A stretch of DNA of 60,186 bases from JBBSBY01 sp038250835. GTDB taxonomy: Bacteria > Desulfobacterota > Desulfomonilia > Desulfomonilales > Desulfomonilaceae. The position numbers were made by a program, and so were the translations under genes. The stretch covers positions 1 through 60,186 of the forward strand of contig JBBSBY010000010.1 in the NCBI GenBank assembly GCA_038250835.1, written 5' to 3'. The notes beneath the pieces were generated by a model. That model was not told the origin of the DNA and ran no database searches. It worked only from the letters and a program-made list of their open reading frames with translations. Shown piece after piece: positions 44,553 through 52,810 of the stretch. Numbering within the stretch: the stretch's first letter is position 1; every line of letters begins with the position of its first letter.

Positions 44553-45620
44553 GTAATCGGCAAGCTGCTCATCCGTCTCCATACGCGTATCAAGAGCTTC
44601 CTCCCACACGTGTGGGGATTCCATGCATAAATAAATTCGAGCATCCTTAAAGTGGGATCTTATTTGAGTCGCAATGTATCTATAAATGCTTATTCTGCGA
44701 TCCACTTCCAGCCTCGATTTTCCGTCTAAACCTCGCGCAAAACCATCATGAAAGTAATTTATTGCGCCGAACCGCTGAGTCGCTATTTCTTTAAGGTCCG
44801 GAGTGAAACGCAATACCCCCATTGATATCCACGCTATGCTTTCAGAGTCAACTGAGCGGAAAATTGAATCAACGGTTTGTTTGTAAGCAGTGCGCCAATC
44901 GCCCAAAGGAATTATTGGATCGAAGTGAAAGCCCAGTTTATATCCGTGCTCAGACGCTAATTTAGCTTTTTCGAGTCGGCGTTTCAGCGACGCTGTCTTT
45001 AATTCTTCGGTCAGAGTTATTTGAGGCGCATTCATAGAGAAGCCCAAAACAATATTCCCCATAGGTCGGAAATTCAGTAATGGTTCAATGAAATCGGTTT
45101 TGGTCTTGAACTCCAAAGACACGTTCTGTATTCCGGAAAATGTATCCAACAACAGAGCGCTCAATCCCGACAGCGGATCTAAAGCCAAAGAATCGGTGAA
45201 TTCCCCGGTGCAAATTCTCCTGAACCTCTGTTGATCCGTAAGAGCCGTTTTGAAACTTTCAATCATTTCATCCGTATTTATGAACATCTCCAGAGTCGGA
45301 CGATTGAAATATGCCTGCAGAGCGCAGTAACGACAATCCATGGGGCAGCCCTGTCCTGTGTGAAGAATTTCAAGCCCGCAGCACACGTATTCGTTTGTGC
45401 CTGGACACTTTTTCAGGAATGCGCCTTTGTGTTGAAGCAATTTTAAAATCCGTTTACCGCGGGAAATCGGATCTTTGCTCAAAAGAAGCTCTGCTTTTTT
45501 TTTAATTATATCGCTGCCAACAACCACTTTTGCGTGGGGAAGCCGGCCAATTACTTTTTCCGTCAGAGGAGCTTCCAGGGCATCGGACTCAACCCAAATT
45601 TCATCTATTTTAAAATTCAT
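44529..45620 (-). CDS. Spore photoproduct lyase-like radical SAM protein
   Basis: A 363-residue radical SAM enzyme of the SPL family. The cluster motif is GCPMDCRYCALQAYF (C92, C96, C99), preceded by KCPGTNEYVCCGLEILHTG, which is characteristic of the SplB-like group found outside spore formers. It also has SLEFKTKTDFIEPLL and the GYKLGFHFDPIIPLGDW stretch. True SPL repairs thymine spore photoproduct; the substrate in Gram-negatives is not established. Its start overlaps the stop of the ParB-like gene (four bases), implying coupled translation. Confidence 0.82.
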   Translation of the reverse strand: MNFKIDEIWVESDALEAPLTEKVIGRLPHAKVVVGSDIIKKKAELLLSKDPISRGKRILKLLQHKGAFLKKCPGTNEYVCCGLEILHTGQGCPMDCRYCALQAYFNRPTLEMFINTDEMIESFKTALTDQQRFRRICTGEFTDSLALDPLSGLSALLLDTFSGIQNVSLEFKTKTDFIEPLLNFRPMGNIVLGFSMNAPQITLTEELKTASLKRRLEKAKLASEHGYKLGFHFDPIIPLGDWRTAYKQTVDSIFRSVDSESIAWISMGVLRFTPDLKEIATQRFGAINYFHDGFARGLDGKSRLEVDRRISIYRYIATQIRSHFKDARIYLCMESPHVWEEALDTRMETDEQLADYLSAAFRS

Positions 45621-46564
45621 GATTCTTTATTGCTTTTGGGCTCGGAAAGAATTTCCAAAAGGGAATCGGCGGTATGCCAAGAGTCGGTCCTTACCTCTAT
45701 GATGGCGCCCGGTGATTCAAAGGCCTGGTGGGCCTTGACTTGGACGTTCTTCGTAAGGCGGTATTTGCAAATTTTGTTGCTGAATTCGATTTGTTTTCCT
45801 GCAATTTCCGGAAACCTAAGCGCAAATAGAGCGCTTCGGACGCGCTCCGTCTTTTCCTGGTTCGGCTCTGCCGTCGCCATGATATCAATTATGAGCTTTG
45901 CGCCGTGACCATCAAGGATGGCTTCACCCGAAAAGGCCGCCAAATCGAAAAAATGAGACGTTATTTCCGCGGCTTTATTGGAATTCATGCCCAGTTCGAG
46001 AATAACATTTAAGACGAAGACTCTTTCTTCGTAGGAAATTTTGGAAAATATGAAAGCGGTTTTCTCCTGGATATGTCCCTGGGCGAGCGCGTTGAGAAAT
46101 ACATTTTCCAGACCGCCAATCATACGGAGCCTCTCAATTTTTGGTCCAAAAGCCGAAACGCCGAGAGACGGAAAGAATCTTTCAGCGGCCGTGCGTTTCT
46201 CAAAAAGATCCAAAAGTCGCTTCACCAGATAAGCCGTAGTCGCAGGATTAGCCGGTCTATTGTCGATATTATCCCAGAAGGCAATCTCGAAGAGCGACCT
46301 ATCATCCAAAGAACTCATCATTTCGCCGGCTGAAACTGATGAAATTCCCAGATTGACGGCGGCCTGCAAACGTCGGCGGCCCAAAATCGGGACGTAAACC
46401 CTATCTTGCATCATTACCAAAGGCGGGTTCAATATCCCTACGGCTGAAATACTTGATTCCAGGCGTGTCAATGGAGAGTAGGATGGAATTAGATAATCTT
46501 TATCGGAAAGATCTACCTGAGATATATCAAGGGTAATCAGTTGTGTCCGACTTCGCCAATCCAC
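45617..46564 (-). CDS. ParB/Spo0J-like N-terminal domain protein
   Basis: A 315-residue protein whose first 120 residues resemble ParB: LIPSYSPLTRLESSISAVG (a DP..L..SI.. analogue), the nucleotide-binding box PILGRRRLQAAVNLG, and FWDNIDNRPANPATTA in place of ENLQR. The middle (about 150-240) is helical, as in ParB DNA-binding domains, with QEKTAFIFSKISYEE. No parA is adjacent. It shares a four-base overlap with the SPL-like gene downstream and overlaps the glycosyltransferase gene upstream by 38 bases. The family is clear, the role not; it is probably not the chromosomal partition protein. Confidence 0.75.
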   Translation of the reverse strand: MDWRSRTQLITLDISQVDLSDKDYLIPSYSPLTRLESSISAVGILNPPLVMMQDRVYVPILGRRRLQAAVNLGISSVSAGEMMSSLDDRSLFEIAFWDNIDNRPANPATTAYLVKRLLDLFEKRTAAERFFPSLGVSAFGPKIERLRMIGGLENVFLNALAQGHIQEKTAFIFSKISYEERVFVLNVILELGMNSNKAAEITSHFFDLAAFSGEAILDGHGAKLIIDIMATAEPNQEKTERVRSALFALRFPEIAGKQIEFSNKICKYRLTKNVQVKAHQAFESPGAIIEVRTDSWHTADSLLEILSEPKSNKES

Positions 46565-47357
46565 GAAACACCTCTGCGGCTTCCTTTTTGCCCCGTTTTA
46601 GATAACCGGCGGTGACGATACCGCATTTGCGTTTAAGCGCGTTGAGGGCAGCGGCTTTGTATTCGGGTTTTAAGCCGTGATTAGCCAGGATTTTCAGGAT
46701 AGCCTGTATTCTGTACTTGTCAATAACGGGTGTGGTGACGGAGAGTTGATTTGGAGCGCCTGCGTGCTTGATGACCAGAGGTACGTCTATGAATTCTACA
46801 TAGTGGAATGGAGTGATCCTGAGCCAAAGATCATAATCTTCGGCGGCAGGCAAATTTTCGTCGAATAAGCCAACTTCTGTGAATAAGCGTTTTGAAATCA
46901 TTACTGATGACGGGCTAATTAAACACAGATCTAATGCCCTCTCAAAAAAATACCCCCCCTGCTTACGGTGCTTTTTCTTTTGGTTTAGCCGTTTACCTTC
47001 TTTCATCCAAATTTCATTGGTATGGCAGATGAAAGGAGCGCCGGCTCTATATCCGGCGACTTGCAATTCAAGCTTATGGGGCATCCATTCATCATCTGAA
47101 TCCAGGAAGGCGAATAATTCTCCGTAACCACGACTGATTCCCGCGTTTCGAGCGGCTGAAACTCCTTTGTTTTTTTGCGTCACAACATTGATGGCGGAGC
47201 CGAAATCCGCCAGAATGCCGGCTGTTTCGTCGGTTGAGCCGTCATCCACGACGATTATTTCGTAATCCAAAAATGTCTGAGCGAGCACGGACGAAATTGC
47301 TCGAGCCAGGGTTTGGGATCTATTAAAAGTTGTGATTACCACACTTACAAGCGGCAT
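46527..47357 (-). CDS. Family 2 glycosyltransferase
   Basis: A 276-residue GT-A enzyme: PLVSVVITTFNRSQTLARAI and IIVVDDGSTDETAGIL form the nucleotide-sugar site, and FLDSDDEW is the metal-binding DxD. The acceptor region reads PAAEDYDLWLRI. It transfers a sugar to an unknown acceptor, probably a surface polysaccharide or lipid. Its 3' end overlaps the ParB-like gene by 38 bases and it follows the AMIN gene by 14, so the four minus-strand genes from 48328 to 44529 look like one transcript. Confidence 0.9.
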   Translation of the reverse strand: MPLVSVVITTFNRSQTLARAISSVLAQTFLDYEIIVVDDGSTDETAGILADFGSAINVVTQKNKGVSAARNAGISRGYGELFAFLDSDDEWMPHKLELQVAGYRAGAPFICHTNEIWMKEGKRLNQKKKHRKQGGYFFERALDLCLISPSSVMISKRLFTEVGLFDENLPAAEDYDLWLRITPFHYVEFIDVPLVIKHAGAPNQLSVTTPVIDKYRIQAILKILANHGLKPEYKAAALNALKRKCGIVTAGYLKRGKKEAAEVFRGLAKSDTTDYP

Positions 47358-47371
47358 TCTCTTCCGAGTAT

Positions 47372-48328
47372 TCAGTTCATTGCATTTTTCAACTTCAGCT
47401 CATAACTCTCCATCCGAAGAGGCGCCCTTGACGTAATTTTAGGCGCGGGCGCCGAAATCTCTTTAACATCAGATCGTAGTCCCCACTGAAACTTCTTTGG
47501 AGATGTTGGAGTATTATCCGTCGTCTCTTTTCTTGGGCCATTTTTGACTAGCTGTTGGGGCGTCTGAGACTCTTCCTCATTCGCGGCATTTTCGGCAAAT
47601 GAAAATTTTGTGACATTTCCGGATTCGTCAGTGATCGTGGCGCCGTTCACAACTTTTGTGTCATGATCGTAAGCAATGGCTAATTTACAATTGCCGGATC
47701 TATTGCCCGGTTCGGCTATTTCAATGTTGAGGCCCTCTTTATCCACTGTGGCTGATTTCACCAGCAACTTTGGCTGCGGCGTCGCGATCATCGGCTGAGC
47801 TTTGGCCTTCTTTTCAGGTATGGGGATAGCCCGCCTGACAGGAGGCGCCGGTCTCTCGATAGCTCGTGGAGGCGCGCTATTAACCTGATTTGGCGGCAAG
47901 CCGCCTCCCAGGGCAATCATTAGACCTTCTTGCGCTTCTTCAACACTGAATGGAGGCACAGGGTTAACGCCATAGTCCAACACAACGCGAGCTTTGCCGT
48001 TTGTCGATCCAACGCGGATCTCATTGATGCCCCCAACGGAAACCGGTATTCTGCCGGGAACTCTCGCTAAACCTGCAGATTCAATGTCTAATACCAAACG
48101 GTATGGTTTTTCTATAACAAAAGCCGAGCGTTTGCCGATCTCACCCTGGTATTTTATGTGGACGGCTCTAGCGTCCGGTGTCACGCTCACGTCCGTTATT
48201 TTTGCGACATCATCACTTATTGCAAGCTTACATGATCCCAAAACAAGGAGTGCGCAAAACAAAAATAGAACGGCTGAACGAAGATTGTGATTGGATCGTC
48301 CTTTTTTTAGAAAAACTAAAGCTACCAT
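47372..48328 (-). CDS. Exported AMIN-domain protein, possible lipoprotein
   Basis: A 318-residue protein. A hydrophobic N-terminus ends in VLGSC, a plausible lipobox, so it may be a lipoprotein anchored at Cys33 or so. Residues 40-142 form an AMIN domain (ITDVSVTPDARAVHIKYQG, PYRLVLDIESAGL, EIRVGSTNGKARVVLDYG), which binds peptidoglycan or targets envelope machines. The rest is Pro/Ala-rich, probably disordered, with a second small beta segment near 190-230. It leads the glycosyltransferase-ParB-SPL operon. Confidence 0.78.
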   Translation of the reverse strand: MVALVFLKKGRSNHNLRSAVLFLFCALLVLGSCKLAISDDVAKITDVSVTPDARAVHIKYQGEIGKRSAFVIEKPYRLVLDIESAGLARVPGRIPVSVGGINEIRVGSTNGKARVVLDYGVNPVPPFSVEEAQEGLMIALGGGLPPNQVNSAPPRAIERPAPPVRRAIPIPEKKAKAQPMIATPQPKLLVKSATVDKEGLNIEIAEPGNRSGNCKLAIAYDHDTKVVNGATITDESGNVTKFSFAENAANEEESQTPQQLVKNGPRKETTDNTPTSPKKFQWGLRSDVKEISAPAPKITSRAPLRMESYELKLKNAMN

Positions 48329-48852
48329 GGTAATCTCGCTATCCCTTTAAAAAGATTGGCCGCAAAACGTCGATTCGAAGTTAAGCGACAAGAGAGCGGC
48401 GCGTGGGTGAAAAATAGCAAATACCGACAAATAAGTCAATATATTAGATAAGTAAAATGATAAATTAAAGTAACTTATTTATGTAATGGACAACATTTCA
48501 GATGTAACAGTCTTTAATAACGGAATTATTCAATAGAAAAACCGTGACGCCAGCCATTTCATCTCTGGAACTACATATAATAAACAGAGCTGCGGTTTAA
48601 TTGTCATTGCCGGAATGTTACATTCACGGAATGTTATGCGCTTTATTTCCGCTGTTTTGCATGTGAAACCGGCGCAAATATTTTCTCTAAAAGATATTAA
48701 TAGAATTCTACGATTAACCTAAGCTTCAGGTCTTTGACCGCCTCACTTTGACATATTATCAACGAGAACTTATTCTAAGTTTAAGAATGCTCAACCGAAA
48801 TAAGGAAACTTAATCGGTATGAGGCGCCTAAAACAAATTTGCGGGGGCAAAT
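48329..48852. other. AT-rich gap with one good promoter
   Basis: About 520 bases between divergent genes. It includes an inverted repeat GAATGTTACATTC near 48615 followed by a second GGAATGTTA, and a promoter at 48748-48776. No ORF in it is credible. Confidence 0.5.
48748..48776 (+). promoter_or_regulatory. Sigma-70 promoter of the acidic 103-residue protein gene
   Basis: Perfect TTGACA at 48748-48753 and TATTCT at 48771-48776 with a 17-base spacer, about 70 bases before the start codon. Confidence 0.65.
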
Positions 48853-49164
48853 ATGAGTGATACCGGTAAATATGAAGAGAAGGTTAATGAATTAGTATCA
48901 GAATGGAATGAGAAAATTAACGACTCACTTGCCAATCCGGACTCAGATGACGATGCTCGCGATTCTCAAGAGGTGGATGATTTAATTGCCAACCGTGAAG
49001 CGGTTAGGCGTGGTTTGGTGCGGGTAGAAGAAGGCGGAGAAATGTGTGTTTCTTGTCCTGAAGATTCGCGATCGGAGGATCCCGTAACTGCGGACGAGGG
49101 AGGTCTATTGGATACCTATGATGTAGCGCGATCACCTAAGACAAAATACGGACCCGGCGAGTAG
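48853..49164 (+). CDS. Small acidic protein with a CVSC motif, function unknown
   Basis: A 103-residue soluble protein, rich in Asp, Glu and Ser. The first half has charged helices (EEKVNELVSEWNEKINDSLA, then VDDLIANREAVRRGLVRVEE); GEMCVSCPEDS gives a single CxxC pair. There is no signal peptide. A GGGGG ribosome site and an upstream promoter support expression. I do not recognise a family. An imperfect stem TTATGTC/GACATAA follows at 49179-49217 and may end the transcript. Confidence 0.65.
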   Translation: MSDTGKYEEKVNELVSEWNEKINDSLANPDSDDDARDSQEVDDLIANREAVRRGLVRVEEGGEMCVSCPEDSRSEDPVTADEGGLLDTYDVARSPKTKYGPGE

Positions 49165-49423
49165 AAAACTGAACTGATTTATGTCAAGAAAGGTTAGCTT
49201 ATCTTTTGTCGACATAAAAACAACTCCATACTCCAAGCGTTTCTTTGCCGGCAATGTTCATGAGCTATTATGATTTTCCGACTTGTGGGTGATAGACGCC
49301 ATGTGCTTTTACTTTCAGCGGCGATGATTTTAATGCTCTCAGCAACCTCATGAATGCTGCGATACCGAATAATTTTAAATTTGAGATGGTAAAATTTAAT
49401 TAAAAGGAAGGAGCGTATTTTAT

Positions 49424-50578
49424 ATGGATACTTTCAACGCAGCGGATTTACAGGAACTTATGCTGAAACGTGATCAAAACTGCGTATCCATTTACCTCCC
49501 CACACATAGAATGGGCCCGGAAACTCAGCAAGATCCCATACGTCTTAAGAATTTACTTAAAAAGGCTGAAGAATTAATGGGGGATCTCGGAGTAAAGAAT
49601 TCGGATGCTCGGGGACCTCTGAAACCTGCTTACGATCTACTTGCCGATAATCGCTACTGGTCATATCAAGATGAAGGTTTGGCAATTTTCTCGGCTCCGA
49701 GTTACTTCAAGACGCTGAAGTTACCATTCAAATGCAACGAACTTGTCGTGGTCCTGGACCGTTTCCATTTAAAACCATTAATGCCTTTGCTGCGTGACCG
49801 GGGTTCTTTTTATGTGCTTGCTCTAAGCCAAAAAAACGTGCGACTCTTTAAGGGCGATAAATTGACAATGAAAGAAATCGAGCTAGACGGTATGGTTACA
49901 AGTATTGATGAAACCCTGAAATACGATGAATTCCAAAAACAAACCAGTTGGCATGGCCAAAGGTCTGCTCAAGTGCGTAAAAGGGAAGGCGGTATAATGC
50001 ACGGACATGGCGCCGGAGCCGATGAAAGCAACAATGAGGTGCTGCGTTTTCTTAGGGATGTAGACCGAGGTTTAAAAAACATAATCGGTAATGACAACAT
50101 CCCGCTAACCTTAGCTTGTGTTGAGTCACTTCCACCAATTTACAAATCGGCGAATACGTATCCTCACCTACTCGATGAATGGATTTCCGGTAATCCGGAC
50201 AACCTGACTCCTAATGAAATTCATGAACAGGCATGGAAGCTTATCGAACCACATTTCCGAAAAGCTGAAGCCGAAGCCATGGCTAAATTCTCCGCTCTAA
50301 CGGGGACAGGCAAAACATCGAGTGATCTTAACAAAGTAGTGGAAGCGGCGATAAACGGGCGAGTAGACACATTGTTCGTTGCGCTGGGAATTCAAAGGTG
50401 GGGCGTATACAACTCCGAGAAAAACGCTGTAGAAGGGCATTCCGAACGTATGCCCGGAGATGAGGACTTGCTGGATTTGGCGGCAATACAGACGTTCTTA
50501 AACGGCGGAGCGGTTTACGCCGTAGATCTGGATAGCGTTCCCGGTGATCGGAACATAGCGGCTATATTCAGATACTAG
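49424..50578 (+). CDS. Bacterial archaeo-eukaryotic release factor-like protein (baeRF)
   Basis: A 384-residue protein matching the baeRF group (family 3/7 type). The opening CVSIYLPTHRMGPETQQDPIR is the signature of the N-terminal domain; SFYVLALSQKNVRLFKGD marks the central RNase-H-like domain; the C-terminal part has NGRVDTLFVALGIQRWG as in the eRF1 third domain. Some baeRFs are proposed to act on ribosomes under stress; the function here is untested. AAGGAAGGAG stands before the ATG. An AT palindrome (TTAAATTT/AAATTTAA) lies just upstream. The DUF72 gene follows by 23 bases. Confidence 0.82.
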   Translation: MDTFNAADLQELMLKRDQNCVSIYLPTHRMGPETQQDPIRLKNLLKKAEELMGDLGVKNSDARGPLKPAYDLLADNRYWSYQDEGLAIFSAPSYFKTLKLPFKCNELVVVLDRFHLKPLMPLLRDRGSFYVLALSQKNVRLFKGDKLTMKEIELDGMVTSIDETLKYDEFQKQTSWHGQRSAQVRKREGGIMHGHGAGADESNNEVLRFLRDVDRGLKNIIGNDNIPLTLACVESLPPIYKSANTYPHLLDEWISGNPDNLTPNEIHEQAWKLIEPHFRKAEAEAMAKFSALTGTGKTSSDLNKVVEAAINGRVDTLFVALGIQRWGVYNSEKNAVEGHSERMPGDEDLLDLAAIQTFLNGGAVYAVDLDSVPGDRNIAAIFRY

Positions 50579-50601
50579 CTGCCGCTATTCTAGGATTAAT
50601 A

Positions 50602-51330
50602 ATGGACGGCAGGGCACATATAGGCACCTCCGGCTGGTACTATGATCATTGGAAAGGGCCGTTCTATCCTACGGATGTTAAGAAAAGGGATTATTTTGCC
50701 TATTTTGTGACTAAGTTTCAAACTGTTGAAGTAAACAATAGTTTTTATAACCTGCCGTCGGAATCTACTTTCGAAAAATGGAGGGAATCCTCTCCCCAAC
50801 AATTTATCTTTTCACTTAAAGCCGGCAGATATATAACTCATTTTAAGAGGTTATTGAATGCTCATGAATCGGTTGGCCGATTTCTGGAAAGGGCTTCTAT
50901 TCTCGAAGAAAAGCTTGGGCCAATACTCTTTCAACTGCCGCCAAGATGGCCCTTCGACCAAGCAAGATTGAAAGATTTCCTTGAGGCGCTCCCATCCAAT
51001 CACAAGTTCACTTTTGAATTTCGAGATACCCGCTGGTTAAACGATTCATCGTATCAATTATTGTCCGACTACAATGCAGCGCTATGTCTTTTCGATTTTG
51101 CCGGGCGGGAAACGAAACCGATAGTAACAACAGATTTTGTTTACGCGAGACTCCACGGACCGGGCGGTCCTTACCAGGGACAATACTCGGATGAGGAACT
51201 CACCGTTTGGGCTAAGTTCTTCAACGAACAACTCTCAGCGAATAAGTCAGTGTACTGCTATTTCGATAACGATGAGTCCGGATTTGCGGCAAAAGACGCA
51301 GCTCGTTTGATGAGCTTGATAAGAGCGTAA
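50602..51330 (+). CDS. DUF72 domain protein (YecE-like)
   Basis: A 242-residue TIM-barrel protein of the DUF72 family: it opens with HIGTSGWYYDHWKGPFYP and includes VEVNNSFYNLPSESTFEKW, FELRD-like TFEFRDTRWL and VYARLHGPGGPYQGQY. The fold is known but no activity is assigned; relations to endonuclease IV-like barrels have been suggested. It is full length and sits close behind the baeRF gene, so they are likely co-expressed. Confidence 0.88.
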   Translation: MDGRAHIGTSGWYYDHWKGPFYPTDVKKRDYFAYFVTKFQTVEVNNSFYNLPSESTFEKWRESSPQQFIFSLKAGRYITHFKRLLNAHESVGRFLERASILEEKLGPILFQLPPRWPFDQARLKDFLEALPSNHKFTFEFRDTRWLNDSSYQLLSDYNAALCLFDFAGRETKPIVTTDFVYARLHGPGGPYQGQYSDEELTVWAKFFNEQLSANKSVYCYFDNDESGFAAKDAARLMSLIRA

Positions 51331-51437
51331 ACTTCCGGTAATTAGTCATAACAGGCCGCATTCAATCAATAAAGAAGATCACCTTGGATTAAACTACTAA
51401 ATTTTGAGTCCACGGCTGCGTTAATAATCTCAATTAG

Positions 51438-51649
51438 ACTGGTTCTCGAAAGTAATCACGGATTCCATGACCAAGATTCTCGAATCGGTCGACCATACGT
51501 GTCACCAAAAAGCTATGAAGCTTGATCATATATCGGCGCTCATCAACGTCATTCCGGCGCAAGCCGGCATCAGGAGGATATGGGTCCCAGCTTTCGCTGG
51601 GGACGACGGCTCAGAGGCAGTATTCGACAGAACTTTCGAGACATTCTAT
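51438..51649 (+). repeat. Dispersed intergenic repeat, copy C
   Basis: Begins ACTGGTTCTCGAAAGTAATC and ends near AACTTTCGAGACATTCTATT, so its ends are imperfect inverted repeats. Inside are TTCTCGAATCGGTCGACCAT, the AAAAAGCTATGAAGCTTGAT segment and a CATTCCGGCGCAAGCCGGCA hairpin. It is the best-preserved long copy and fills the gap (51331-51822) after the DUF72 gene, which has no credible gene. Confidence 0.7.
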
Positions 51650-51822
51650 TTTAGTGATATTGGGCAACTAGTCTTTTACTCAAATGGTTTTAGGTGTACA
51701 ATGAATTTTAAGGATGACCGGTTGAGGTTTGTCCTAGATAAAGAGAGTCTCTACTTTACGTTTGAACGGCGCTCTTTTGAGCATCCTGTAAGCTGTACGA
51801 TTTTCGGAGTAATCTGCTATTT

Positions 51823-52323
51823 ATGAAGGAATTTTTCAGTATTGTATTGCGGGCGGTTATTATCGCCGCAACCGCTGGTGGAATAGGGCTTGTCGTGAAC
51901 TACTTCTCGCCAAATCCACTTGCGTTAATTTACGAGCCGCCGATAGAAATAAGAACGGCAAGCATTGCGATTCCTCTAATAAACGAACATAAAGCCCACG
52001 AGTTATACAGTGAATCAGCCGTATTCTTGGATACGAGGAGGTCTGAAGATTACGGGAAAGAGCACATTGAAGGCGCTCTCTTGCTGAATCCCGACTCAAT
52101 AGAGGATGAGTTCCCCGGAATAGCGCCCTTACTGAATGAAGAAAGCCCTATCGTTCTTTATTGTTATGGACCGGAATGCGATATGGCCGAAAAGGTTGCC
52201 GATTTTTTAGGCAGGTTGGGTTACACAAAGCTCATGATAATGAACACGGGTTATCGAGCCTGGGAAAAGGCCGGCTACCCTATCGCCAAAGCAAAGTCCA
52301 AGAACCGGTCCGAGTCTGAGTAG
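51823..52323 (+). CDS. Membrane-anchored rhodanese-like protein
   Basis: A 166-residue protein with an N-terminal membrane helix (about 7-26) and a rhodanese domain (about 55-158): VFLDTRRSEDYGKEHIEGA and the active-site loop YCYGPECDMAEKVADFL, with C114 as likely persulfide carrier and a second Cys at 119. GYRAWEKAGYPI is the usual end. It may handle sulfur transfer at the membrane face. The MauE gene begins nine bases later. Confidence 0.87.
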   Translation: MKEFFSIVLRAVIIAATAGGIGLVVNYFSPNPLALIYEPPIEIRTASIAIPLINEHKAHELYSESAVFLDTRRSEDYGKEHIEGALLLNPDSIEDEFPGIAPLLNEESPIVLYCYGPECDMAEKVADFLGRLGYTKLMIMNTGYRAWEKAGYPIAKAKSKNRSESE

Positions 52324-52332
52324 GAGCGGAAG

Positions 52333-52788
52333 ATGAAGTATATAGTTATGCTTGCGAGACTCATTATAGGCGGCTTGTTCGTGTACGCAAGTTGGTATAA
52401 AGTCATTGACCCGGCTGCGTTTGCCCCTGCGGTTCGCAATTATTTAATACTACCTCCGGCGTATTCCAACTTTACGGCATTAACACTCCCGTGGATTGAA
52501 TTATTTGCGGGACTTTTCCTGATTGTGGGTATTCAGGTCCGACCCTCCGCCTTTTTGACCACGGCAATGTTGGCTATCTTTCTTGGAGCAATTTCATATG
52601 CTTACAGCATCGGTTTGGATATAGACTGCGGTTGCTTTGGATCGGCCACGGAGTCTCAGGGCAAGATAGGCCCTTATCACTTGCTGCGGGATACGACGCT
52701 TTTGCTTGTGTCCTTTGCTATTGTCGCGTTTGATAAGGGTGATTTCGGAATAGGCGCCGTATTCAACAAACAAAAGCTCAACATTTGA
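52333..52788 (+). CDS. MauE/DoxX-family membrane protein
   Basis: A 151-residue protein with four membrane helices. ARLIIGGLFVYASWYKVIDP is the common DoxX/MauE opening and DIDCGCFGS between helices supplies a conserved Cys pair (CGC). Members with this motif work in disulfide formation or redox maturation in the envelope. The adjacent rhodanese supports a thiol or sulfur role. A ribosome site GGAG lies before the ATG. Confidence 0.87.
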   Translation: MKYIVMLARLIIGGLFVYASWYKVIDPAAFAPAVRNYLILPPAYSNFTALTLPWIELFAGLFLIVGIQVRPSAFLTTAMLAIFLGAISYAYSIGLDIDCGCFGSATESQGKIGPYHLLRDTTLLLVSFAIVAFDKGDFGIGAVFNKQKLNI

Positions 52789-52810
52789 TAACTCTCGAGA
52801 CGAGATACAT

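Noticed and set aside
44529..48328. ParB-like gene as part of a plasmid or chromosome partition locus
   Set aside because: No parA, no parS-like palindromes and no replication gene nearby; its coupling is to a radical SAM gene instead.
51467..51826. Plus-strand 119-codon ORF upstream of the rhodanese gene
   Set aside because: Its first half is repeat copy C, which is non-coding in its other locations; the frame is open by chance.
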